Position numbers and translations under genes: made by a program. A stretch of 64,000 bases of DNA from Parachlamydiales bacterium (lineage in GTDB: Bacteria; Chlamydiota; Chlamydiia; Chlamydiales; Rhabdochlamydiaceae): positions 366,055-430,054 of the forward strand of contig PLXY01000011.1 of the NCBI GenBank assembly GCA_003153295.1, written 5' to 3'. The notes under the pieces were generated by a model that saw only the letters and a program-made list of their open reading frames with translations, ran no database searches and had not been told where the DNA came from. Below are positions 15,542 to 23,013 of the stretch, piece after piece. Numbering within the stretch: the first letter of the stretch is position 1; every line of letters begins with the position of its first letter.

Positions 15542-17425
15542 ATGAAAAACAAAAAAGAAGTGATTGTCGTCGGTGGCGGACTAGCTGGCCTTGCAGCTGC
15601 GATGAAACTGGCTGAAAATGGCTGTCGGATCAAGATTGTCTCCGTCACTAAAGTGAAAAGATCCCATTCGGTCTGCGCCCAAGGCGGCATTAACGCAGCC
15701 ATCAATCTCAAAGGAGAAGACGATTCTCCTTATATTCATGCGTACGACACCATTAAGGGTGGAGATTTTCTCGGAGATCAACCCCCTATTCTTGAAATGT
15801 GCTTGGCAGCTCCTGGCATCATCCGCCTCATGGATCGATTAGGCTGTCCTTTCAACCGGACACCGGAAGGTAATTTAGATTTTCGCCGCTTTGGGGGCAC
15901 TTTATATAACCGCACTGCTTTTTGCGGAGCTTCCACAGGTCAACAATTGCTGTATGCTCTGGATGAACAAGTCCGCCGCTATGAAGCTGCAGGTCAAGTA
16001 GAGAAATTTGAGAACCACGAGTTCATGCGGCTTGTCATCGACGAGACCGGCGCTGCCCGCGGCATTGTCTACATGGATCTTATCAACATGAAGCTCGACG
16101 TGATGAAGGCCGATGCCGTTATCTTCGGAACCGGAGGTCCCGGTCTTATTTTCAAAAAATCGACCAATTCTACCTTCTGTACAGGCGCCGCCAATGGACG
16201 CCTCTTTATGCAAGGGATGGAATATGCCAATGGAGAGTTTATCCAAATCCATCCGACGGCAATTCCTGGAGAAGACAAACTCCGTTTGATGTCAGAATCT
16301 CTCCGCGGAGAAGGCGGAAGGATCTGGGTCTATGGCGATTCATCCAAAAAAATTACTACCTCAGAAGGTAAATCGATTCCCTGCGGAAAAACGGGCGAGC
16401 CTTGGTATTTCTTGGAAGAGCTCTATCCTGGCTATGGAAATCTCGTTGCACGCGATGTCGCATCGAGAGAAATTTTACGCGTTTGTGAACTTGGACTCGG
16501 CGTCGATGGACAGCCTCAAGTTTATTTAGATATGAGCCACCTCCCTGCCAAAATCCTCCATAAAGTTGAGTCGGTGTTAGATATCTATCGTAAATTTACC
16601 GGCGAAGATCCCAGCAAAGTCCCGATGCGAATTTTTCCTGCTGTCCATTATTCGATGGGAGGAGCATGGGTCGATTGGCCCGCCAGCGACGATCCCGATC
16701 GGATGAGCCGTTACCGCCAAATGACCAATATTCCGGGCTGCTTCAATGTGGGAGAATCGGAGTTTCAATATCACGGAGCTAACCGGTTAGGAGCTAATTC
16801 TCTCGTCTCCTGTATCTTCGGCGGTTTGGTCGCAGGTCTTGAAGTCCCCCGCTATTTAGATTCACTCAAGACAAGTTACACAGATTTACCTTTTCGCATT
16901 TTTTCTGAGGCGATGGCGCAAGAAGAAGCATTCAAGCATGACCTGCTCACACGCGACGGCCCTGAAAATGTCCACCGTCTTCATGATGAGATGGCCGATT
17001 GGATGGTTCGTAATGTCACGGTGAAGAGAAATAACGAGGATTTACAAAAAACCATCGAAAAACTCAAAGAACTGCGCGAAAGATATGCTCACATTTCTCT
17101 CGATGATAAGGGAAATTTGATGAACCAAACTTATGCGTTTGCGAATCAATTCAAAGCCATGTTAGAACTGGCCTTAGCGATGACAAAGAGTGCTTTGATA
17201 CGAAATGAATCCCGCGGCGCCCATTTTAAACCCGAATATCCTAAACGGGATGATGCGAATTGGCTCAAGACAACCATTGCCACCTATCGCAAAAATGAAC
17301 CAGAAATCACTTTCAAAAAAGTGGATACCTCGTATTTAGAACCGTTTGAACGTGATTATGTTCATGCGAAAAAAGTTAAGCCGACCCTCAAAAATATCCC
17401 TTCTAACATACAGCTGCCTATATGA
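15542..17425 (+). CDS. sdhA: Succinate dehydrogenase flavoprotein subunit
   Basis: 627 residues from ATG 15542, six bases after the sdhC stop. The frame is open further upstream but only as overlap with sdhC. FAD dinucleotide-binding GGGLAGLAAAMKLAENG is at about 11-27. The covalent FAD histidine is in RSHSVCAQGGINAA. Active-site regions include HPTAIP, SESLRGEGG, RDVASREI and HYSMGG. It oxidises succinate to fumarate in the TCA cycle. The stop overlaps the sdhB start (ATGA). Confidence 0.96.
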   Translation: MKNKKEVIVVGGGLAGLAAAMKLAENGCRIKIVSVTKVKRSHSVCAQGGINAAINLKGEDDSPYIHAYDTIKGGDFLGDQPPILEMCLAAPGIIRLMDRLGCPFNRTPEGNLDFRRFGGTLYNRTAFCGASTGQQLLYALDEQVRRYEAAGQVEKFENHEFMRLVIDETGAARGIVYMDLINMKLDVMKADAVIFGTGGPGLIFKKSTNSTFCTGAANGRLFMQGMEYANGEFIQIHPTAIPGEDKLRLMSESLRGEGGRIWVYGDSSKKITTSEGKSIPCGKTGEPWYFLEELYPGYGNLVARDVASREILRVCELGLGVDGQPQVYLDMSHLPAKILHKVESVLDIYRKFTGEDPSKVPMRIFPAVHYSMGGAWVDWPASDDPDRMSRYRQMTNIPGCFNVGESEFQYHGANRLGANSLVSCIFGGLVAGLEVPRYLDSLKTSYTDLPFRIFSEAMAQEEAFKHDLLTRDGPENVHRLHDEMADWMVRNVTVKRNNEDLQKTIEKLKELRERYAHISLDDKGNLMNQTYAFANQFKAMLELALAMTKSALIRNESRGAHFKPEYPKRDDANWLKTTIATYRKNEPEITFKKVDTSYLEPFERDYVHAKKVKPTLKNIPSNIQLPI

Positions 17426-18198
17426 ATGAAAAGTTCATCTTAAAAATCTATCGCGGAGTTCCCGGCAAACAATATTGGGAAGAATTCGAACTCATTGTCA
17501 AGCCGTTTTACAATCTCATTTCTGCCTTGATGGACATCCAAAAATCCCCCGTGAACCGTAAAGGTGAAAAAGTTGAGCCGATCGCTTGGGAACAAGGATG
17601 TCTCGAAGAGGTCTGCGGTTCTTGTTCCATGTTGATCAACGGCAAACCGCGCCAAGCTTGCACGGCACTGATTCAGAATTTGATCGATGAATATAAAAGC
17701 CGCACTGTCACTGTTGCGCCGATGACAAAATTCCCTCTCATCCGCGATCTCGTGATCAATCGAGATGCGATGTTCGAGCACCTCAAAAGGATTCGGGGCT
17801 GGGTCGAAGTCGATGGCTCTTTTGAGCGGGGATTCGGACCGAAGCAAGATCCGAAGATTCAAGAAGCGCGCTATGTCCTTTCAACCTGTATGACCTGTGG
17901 CTGTTGTGTCGAAGCTTGTCCTCAAGTCAACAAAAACTCGAAATTTATTGGCCCTGCGGCCATCTCGCAAGTCCGGCTTTTCAATACCCATCCCACCGGC
18001 AAGATGCAGGCGCCTGAACGGCTCCGCGTACTCATGGAAGAGGGTGGTATCAGCGATTGCGGTAATGCCCAAAATTGCGCCCGCGTCTGTCCAAAAAATA
18101 TTCCTCTCACCGAATCAATTGCTGTCATGGGGCGCGAAGTCTCTAAGCAAGCCCTTCACGATCTAATCAGTCTTCCTGATGCCTACTTAGATAACTAA
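17422..18198 (+). CDS. sdhB: Succinate dehydrogenase iron-sulfur subunit
   Basis: 258 residues. The 2Fe-2S ligands are in CLEEVCGSCSMLINGKPRQAC (residues about 55-75). The 4Fe-4S and 3Fe-4S ligands are in CMTCGCCVEACPQ and CGNAQNCARVCP. It passes electrons from SdhA FAD to SdhC haems and quinone. Translation is coupled to sdhA by a four-base overlap. Last gene of tatD-sdhCAB. Confidence 0.96.
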   Translation: MNEKFILKIYRGVPGKQYWEEFELIVKPFYNLISALMDIQKSPVNRKGEKVEPIAWEQGCLEEVCGSCSMLINGKPRQACTALIQNLIDEYKSRTVTVAPMTKFPLIRDLVINRDAMFEHLKRIRGWVEVDGSFERGFGPKQDPKIQEARYVLSTCMTCGCCVEACPQVNKNSKFIGPAAISQVRLFNTHPTGKMQAPERLRVLMEEGGISDCGNAQNCARVCPKNIPLTESIAVMGREVSKQALHDLISLPDAYLDN

Positions 18199-18207
18199 TT
18201 CCTCTTC

Positions 18208-18387
18208 CTAATTCTGTAATTTAACTGGACTTTGAAAATTTAAATTTAATGGCAGCCTACAACTTGTCCTCTCAGAAAGTTGTGCCACAGCCTGTGGCAT
18301 TAATTGATATGCAAAATAAAGATCCCATCCTAAAATATTACGTCTAGAAAATCCTTCAATTTGAGAGATACTCTTTTCATGTAACAT
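18208..18387 (-). pseudogene. Possible gene remnant, 59 codons
   Basis: A minus-strand frame, open for 70 codons, ends at TAG 18208-18210 and has an internal ATG at 18387. The peptide is protein-like (SISQIEGFSRRNILGWDLYF..., LMPQAVAQLSERTSCRLPL). No ribosome site is visible and a stop closes the frame just upstream, so this looks like the tail of a lost gene more than a small intact one. Within it TGCCACAGCCTGTGGCA forms a 7-bp stem that could serve as the sdhCAB terminator. No family recognised. Confidence 0.3.
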
Positions 18388-18439
18388 TTGTAAAGCTGAT
18401 GTCCTAGTTTGTCCTTGCTGCTAATCAACTAAAGATTTT

Positions 18440-19294
18440 ATGCTCTATGGTAAAGATTTTAATATGAATCTACGTATAGCTGAAAATTACCAACTTTTAA
18501 AACAGGAAGTCACCACACACTGGAAAACAGGTGCGGTGATGACAGGTGTTGCTCTTGTTGTTTATCGAGTCTATGGCAAAGCAGCAGCAGGCGGTGTTCT
18601 TTTAGCGACTGTCTCCAATTACCAAATCCTTGGACAGCAAATCCGAGTTATCTCTTGGATGAATTTAAGAAAAACTCTCATCGCTGTTGTTATCTTTGGT
18701 AATAGTTATTACAACGTGATCAATCCCCAAATGATGAGTTATTTGGCGGTTGCTTTGATGCTCATCGATAATTTTCAGCTCTCGGGCATCAATGCCGATC
18801 TCTCCACTCAAAATAAATCCCTCGAAGAAAATAACCTAAAACTCAAAGAAGCTTACGACGCACTAAAGAAACTCGAAAAAGAGTTGCAAACGTTATTAAG
18901 CTCCGGTGCTGATCTTGAAAAGGCTCAAAAAGCAAAAACCGAGAAAGTTGAAACTCTGCAAGACCTCATTCCAGAACATATCCAAAATATGCCGGCGCGA
19001 TTGCTAAATGTGAGTATTCTTTTGAAGCAACTGATGAACACAGAAGAGATGCAAGAACGGATGAAATTCGAAGCAGAGTTGAGAAGTAAGATTAACTCTA
19101 TGGTGCAAGCTTTTGAGGGAGTTCTTGAGGAACTTCAACCTTTAACAGAAAAAGTAAGCAAATTAAGCGACAATCTAGATCAAACCGTCTCAAAACTCCA
19201 TGAGAATGTCATCCTCACCGATAGACAAATCCAAGCCTTAGGTCATGTGTTAAAAAACCTGCCCCCAAATTTATTTCCCAAGAGGGTTTTATGA
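18440..19294 (+). CDS. Inc-like protein: hydrophobic pair plus coiled coil
   Basis: 284 residues (276 if the ATG at 18464 is used; neither has a strong ribosome site). A hydrophobic region of about 28-110 comprises several short membrane segments (WKTGAVMTGVALVVYRVYGKAAAGGVLLATV and LIAVVIFGNSYYNVINPQMMSYLAVALMLI). It is followed by a long coiled coil (about 115-170, leucine/lysine heptads) and further helical segments to the end. Hydrophobic lobes followed by coiled coil is the hallmark of chlamydial inclusion-membrane proteins, so a secreted host-membrane role is plausible. First of three coupled genes. Confidence 0.6.
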   Translation: MLYGKDFNMNLRIAENYQLLKQEVTTHWKTGAVMTGVALVVYRVYGKAAAGGVLLATVSNYQILGQQIRVISWMNLRKTLIAVVIFGNSYYNVINPQMMSYLAVALMLIDNFQLSGINADLSTQNKSLEENNLKLKEAYDALKKLEKELQTLLSSGADLEKAQKAKTEKVETLQDLIPEHIQNMPARLLNVSILLKQLMNTEEMQERMKFEAELRSKINSMVQAFEGVLEELQPLTEKVSKLSDNLDQTVSKLHENVILTDRQIQALGHVLKNLPPNLFPKRVL

Positions 19295-20154
19295 GTACAA
19301 CTGGAATTTCGACATGCAGTCGTTATTGTTGGGGACCAGTTCATATCCATCCTCAATCAGAAACTCTATCTCAAGATCTATGGAGGATGAGCCAATCATT
19401 GATGGGACTACCGGGCTTTTTGGAAGCCGTGGCCTCTCATTCTGCCCCGCCACAGCCTTTAACGGAACGGATTGTAGATAATATTTTTTTAGGTTTTATG
19501 GGCTTAACTGCATTGGCTGCTGCTCCTGTCATCGTTGCAGGCGCTGGACTTGCCTATGCCGGAGAAAAGCTTCTTGATACCATTGATGCCCTCCCGGGAA
19601 TGAGAGTAAAAATTGAAGCGTTTGGGCAAGCATTAATCGAGCAAAAACAAATCATTGAAGCGTTTGGACCTCTATTAGATTTAGCAGACAAAGTCGCTGT
19701 TATTAATAAAAAAACAGCAGAAAAAACAGCAGAAATAAAAGAAAGCACATGCGAATTAGGTGAATTAGAGACAAACTATCCTGCAAATGCAGATTTGTTA
19801 GAAAGGGTAGAAAAGATAATCACCCGTTTGGAATTCGATTTACCCAAAACAATCTCTAAACAAAATATTTCAGGTCTAAAAGAAAAAAATCTCGCCCTAC
19901 GAATAGAGATATTAAAGCAAGTTACTGCAGAAGAAGCCCAAATGAAAGCTTTAGCCTTTCGTCTCGATGACCTGATGAAAAGAGTAGGTGAAAAAGCTGA
20001 AGCCTTGCAACAGATGGAATCTCGCATGACGGAACTCACCGAGGTTAAAGAAGGACAAATTGAGGGATTAGAAAAAGATGCCAAATTTTTAATAGCTCAA
20101 ACACAGCAACAAACCACGAAGATGAGGATTCAAGATGGTATCGTGGTGGTCTAG
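19291..20154 (+). CDS. Inc-like protein: bilobed hydrophobic domain plus coiled coil
   Basis: 287 residues; start overlaps the preceding stop (ATGA). Residues about 65-97 form a bilobed hydrophobic stretch (FLGFMGLTALAAAPVIVAGA then GLAYAGEKLL), and nearly all the rest to 280 is charged alpha-helix with coiled-coil heptads. This is the layout of Inc proteins or of a structural partner of the preceding gene. No signal peptide. Function unknown; type III secretion is inferred only from architecture. Confidence 0.6.
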   Translation: MSTTGISTCSRYCWGPVHIHPQSETLSQDLWRMSQSLMGLPGFLEAVASHSAPPQPLTERIVDNIFLGFMGLTALAAAPVIVAGAGLAYAGEKLLDTIDALPGMRVKIEAFGQALIEQKQIIEAFGPLLDLADKVAVINKKTAEKTAEIKESTCELGELETNYPANADLLERVEKIITRLEFDLPKTISKQNISGLKEKNLALRIEILKQVTAEEAQMKALAFRLDDLMKRVGEKAEALQQMESRMTELTEVKEGQIEGLEKDAKFLIAQTQQQTTKMRIQDGIVVV

Positions 20155-20626
20155 TTGGTTTTCAAAGGATGTCACTGCTCAGCAGATGGTTCAAGACAGA
20201 GATCACGGCCTTGCTCATAATACAGATAAAGTAGATGACATTACACGAGTAAAGGAAAATCTCCGCCAATGTTTTGATGCTGTTAAAAATGCCAATCCCA
20301 CTTTGTTTACAGCATTTAAGGATCCACCAGATAAAATAGTCAGCGAAAAAGAGATGGCCGAACAACTTCGGATCGTGATGATGGCCACCATGACCAATCT
20401 TAATGGATTGGATCAAGATCTTCAAAAGGCGCGCGAAAAGAGAGAACTTCTTGAGCATCTGATAGCAATTTGGGAAAGAATAGATCAAAATTTCGACAAT
20501 GCTCTAAAAAATGGCGAGCAAGCGATAGCCTTGGATGAAAGAAACGTAGAAAATCTTACTGAACTTCGAGTTTTGATGCAGAGAGCGGGTCAAACACCGA
20601 CGTGCCGTAACGGTTCAATGGTTTAA
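20135..20626 (+). CDS. Helical soluble protein, third gene of the Inc-like operon
   Basis: 163 residues, start 20 bases inside the previous gene. The N-terminus is aromatic and possibly membrane-associating (VSWWSSWFSKD). The rest is charged helix (MTNLNGLDQDLQKAREKRELLEHLIAIWERI). It has no membrane segment. Its last 71 bases overlap the 3' end of lplA on the other strand, an unusually long antisense overlap, so the true C-terminus may have been extended by loss of an earlier stop. No family recognised. Confidence 0.5.
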   Translation: MVSWWSSWFSKDVTAQQMVQDRDHGLAHNTDKVDDITRVKENLRQCFDAVKNANPTLFTAFKDPPDKIVSEKEMAEQLRIVMMATMTNLNGLDQDLQKAREKRELLEHLIAIWERIDQNFDNALKNGEQAIALDERNVENLTELRVLMQRAGQTPTCRNGSMV

Positions 20627-21269
20627 TAGAAAGTTCTTTCAAATTCATTTCTTTTGCCCCCAGCTGATTCTCCAGGCTCTTTTTCAGGCCGCTCAGCCAG
20701 TCGTCTCGATTCGCGAGATGATGAGATAAACGGCAAACAAACTCTTCATGCGGGCGCTCTCCCCGATAAGCGGGTGTTTTTGTCGGATGCTTTAGAAGCC
20801 CCATCCGTGCAGGCTCATAGTCCCATAAAAACGACGTATGAACGAGCCATCGGTCTTTTTTAATATAAAGGGCGTTGCCACCGCATTTTTTTTCTCCGAT
20901 GACAAAATCGTTTTCTCGTAACTGAAGTCCTTCTGTTGCAGGAGCAAGGACGGATTCTGCCCAGCGTAAAATCGGTTCTGGATAAGCTGGAAAATCGTGC
21001 TCTGCTTTATTACAAATAAAGGTCACAAACACGGTATTTTCATCGACAATCACCGTGCCCCCTCCGCTAAAACGTCTTAAGATAGGGATAGACTTAGGCA
21101 GCTGATCTAAATGGACTAAAGATTCGGCTTTACCTGAGATGCCCATGACAATGGCAGGAGAAGATCCCGTATTAATCAGGCAGAAATTCCGATCATCTTC
21201 TCGCAGCAGCTGTTCTTCTAAAAGGAGCTGATCATAAATGGAAGTGTTTTGGAGATGGAGAATATTCAT
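20556..21269 (-). CDS. lplA: Lipoate-protein ligase
   Basis: 237 residues of the biotin/lipoate ligase fold. It has the substrate-binding RRFSGGGTVIVDENTVFVTF (about 84-103) and the GEKKCGGNALYIKKDRWLVHTSFLWDY region holding the catalytic lysine (KKCGGNA). It attaches lipoate to E2 subunits, using scavenged lipoate in an intracellular bacterium. Start overlaps the stop of the receiver/GGDEF gene by four bases. In Chlamydia lplA follows mnmG directly; here three extra genes lie between them. Confidence 0.9.
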   Translation of the reverse strand: MNILHLQNTSIYDQLLLEEQLLREDDRNFCLINTGSSPAIVMGISGKAESLVHLDQLPKSIPILRRFSGGGTVIVDENTVFVTFICNKAEHDFPAYPEPILRWAESVLAPATEGLQLRENDFVIGEKKCGGNALYIKKDRWLVHTSFLWDYEPARMGLLKHPTKTPAYRGERPHEEFVCRLSHHLANRDDWLSGLKKSLENQLGAKEMNLKELSIKPLNRYGTSVFDPLSASKLEVQ

Positions 21270-22129
21270 TTAGAAACGATCTTGTTTCCTGTTTTTTTAG
21301 CTTCTGCAGTCGCCCTGGTTACACCCGCAAGAAGCTTTTCAAAATCGTTAGAAGACGATGGATCGATACTGATGAGACCGATCGACACTGATAAAGGAAT
21401 GCTAAATGAAGTGCGCAGCACTTCTATTCGGATTGTTTCTGCGATAATCTCCGCAGCGCGGTTGGAAGTGCGGGGCAGCATCAGAATAAATTTACCCGGG
21501 CCTTGGGGGATTAAGAGATCATTTTTCCGTAGGTTTTCTTGGAGGATGGTTTGGAGATGTGCAGTTGCATTTTTTGAAGTTGGAAATTTTTTAAACTCGT
21601 CTAGCTCTATCATGAGCAAACTGATGATCGTGGAGGTCTTGCGCGCTTTGGTAATTTCTTTAATCGCTTGATCGCTTAAGAATGCATGTTTAGAAAGCGG
21701 TGCTGAAGATCTCATCCTAGGGGTACTGCGCTGAGCAATCTGCGTGATTTTCTTGGGCCGTTCTTGATTCTTAAAGGCGACAGTGATCCGTTGCTCTATT
21801 TCGTCTTTGTCCAATGGTTCATTGAGAAAATCTGTAATTCCTGAACGAAGAGCCTCTTGAGCAAAACTTTTTTTGATATTTGTCGTTATGAGTAAAATAG
21901 GTGTTTCTAAAAAAACAGCCGCCCGTATTTTTTCACCCGTCTCAAAGCTATGTCCTTCTTGTACTTTTGAATCTAGGATGACCAAATCCACTCGGGTATT
22001 TTTTAGCAGTTCTAGGGCCGTTTTAACATCCGATCTTTCGATCAGATGAAAAGTGTTCTTCAACGCTCTCTTCAAAAGCGATAGTTTGGTTACATCTTCA
22101 CAGACCACTAAAGCAACGGGCAAGTTCAT
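21266..22129 (-). CDS. Receiver domain fused to a degenerate GGDEF domain
   Basis: 287 residues. The receiver (1-120) keeps the acidic pair E11/D12 and acceptor D53 (LVILDSKV), but N103 stands where the conserved lysine should be (FLNEPLD). The C-terminal half (about 135-285) matches the GGDEF fold (SLLMIELDEFKKF..., LRKNDLLIPQ, SVSIGLISI), yet the GGDEF loop is GPGKF at 210-214 and so cannot make cyclic-di-GMP. A signalling or scaffolding role that has lost catalysis is likely. The gene overlaps both neighbours by four bases. Confidence 0.85.
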   Translation of the reverse strand: MNLPVALVVCEDVTKLSLLKRALKNTFHLIERSDVKTALELLKNTRVDLVILDSKVQEGHSFETGEKIRAAVFLETPILLITTNIKKSFAQEALRSGITDFLNEPLDKDEIEQRITVAFKNQERPKKITQIAQRSTPRMRSSAPLSKHAFLSDQAIKEITKARKTSTIISLLMIELDEFKKFPTSKNATAHLQTILQENLRKNDLLIPQGPGKFILMLPRTSNRAAEIIAETIRIEVLRTSFSIPLSVSIGLISIDPSSSNDFEKLLAGVTRATAEAKKTGNKIVSK

Positions 22130-22557
22130 GATAGACTCTTTACAGCAAGAGAGTTAAAATTTTTATAACCTATATACGCAGTTATGCTCACCATGATGAC
22201 AGCGAAAATAACAACACAAGTCTCGGTAACTATATCAGCTTTTACCGTTAATTTTTTTAAAGATTCGTTCAAGTTATGTGCACCCTCTTCTACTTCAGAA
22301 AGACTCTTTTCAAATGATTTTTCTGCTTCATGAGCCATTAAACGCTTTTCCTCAACATCACCCATTTCCTGCCCGTTTAATTCTCCCTCTTGAGCAATTC
22401 TACGAGTGAATGCAATGTTTCCTAATTGTTGTTCACGGAGTTGATCTATTTCTTCTATCAAAACCTTAAGATCCTCCGCATTGACGGTATAAGTACCGTT
22501 TTGAGAGGGATTACCTAAGAGCACTCGTATTCTTTCTAGTGCTGGTATCACTGACAT
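22126..22557 (-). CDS. Small coiled-coil protein with C-terminal membrane anchor (paralogue B)
   Basis: 143 residues. An N-terminal segment shares the pattern L-x-R...LL-x-NP...DL-x-x-L...D-x-(Q)RE-x-QL with the next gene upstream. A coiled coil follows (about 60-105), then one membrane helix (about 110-131, VVIFAVIMVSITAYIGYKNF). It is a tail-anchored type protein with its bulk on one side of the membrane. A good ribosome site (AAGGTGAG) precedes it. Tandem duplication with 22588-23001 is likely. Function unknown. Confidence 0.65.
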   Translation of the reverse strand: MSVIPALERIRVLLGNPSQNGTYTVNAEDLKVLIEEIDQLREQQLGNIAFTRRIAQEGELNGQEMGDVEEKRLMAHEAEKSFEKSLSEVEEGAHNLNESLKKLTVKADIVTETCVVIFAVIMVSITAYIGYKNFNSLAVKSLS

Positions 22558-22587
22558 AAAATCTCACCTTCTAAAAGATTTTTCAAA

Positions 22588-23001
22588 TCAAGAGACTCTC
22601 TTCGCCAAAGGAAGGGCGATAAAATTGTATTTTTCATTGAGGTGGTACAGGCTTGCTATTCCTACTAGGGCTAACATGACTAAAAGGTATAGATCGGCAA
22701 CTCTGTCATGCGTTGCTTTCAACTTTTTGGCTAGTTCATCTATACGATCAACATCTTTTTCTAATCGAGAAATCGTTACGTCTTCATCTTCATGTCTTAA
22801 TATTTGCCGCGTTTGCATGTCCTGTACATCTTTTGCCATATAGACCTGTTCCGTTACAGTTTTCAACTGAGCTTCACGTTGATGATCTATCAGCTTTACG
22901 AGGTTGAGCAATTCTTCCAGATCTTTACGAGTGACCACCACGGTCATACTATGAGGGTTATTTAAAAGTTGGCTTTGTAATCTTTGCAAGGCAGTCGTCA
23001 T
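22588..23001 (-). CDS. Small coiled-coil protein with C-terminal membrane anchor (paralogue A)
   Basis: 137 residues with the same plan as the gene at 22126: an N-terminal L-x-R-L...LLNNP motif, DLEELLNLVKLID-x-QRE-x-QL, a coiled coil (about 70-100, ISRLEKDVDRIDELAKKLKA) and one C-terminal membrane helix (about 104-120, YLLVMLALVGIASLYHL). A GAGGG ribosome site is in place. It begins 12 bases after mnmG. Unknown function; the pair probably forms a heteromeric membrane coiled-coil complex. Confidence 0.65.
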   Translation of the reverse strand: MTTALQRLQSQLLNNPHSMTVVVTRKDLEELLNLVKLIDHQREAQLKTVTEQVYMAKDVQDMQTRQILRHEDEDVTISRLEKDVDRIDELAKKLKATHDRVADLYLLVMLALVGIASLYHLNEKYNFIALPLAKRVS

Positions 23002-23013
23002 ATACCCTCAAAA

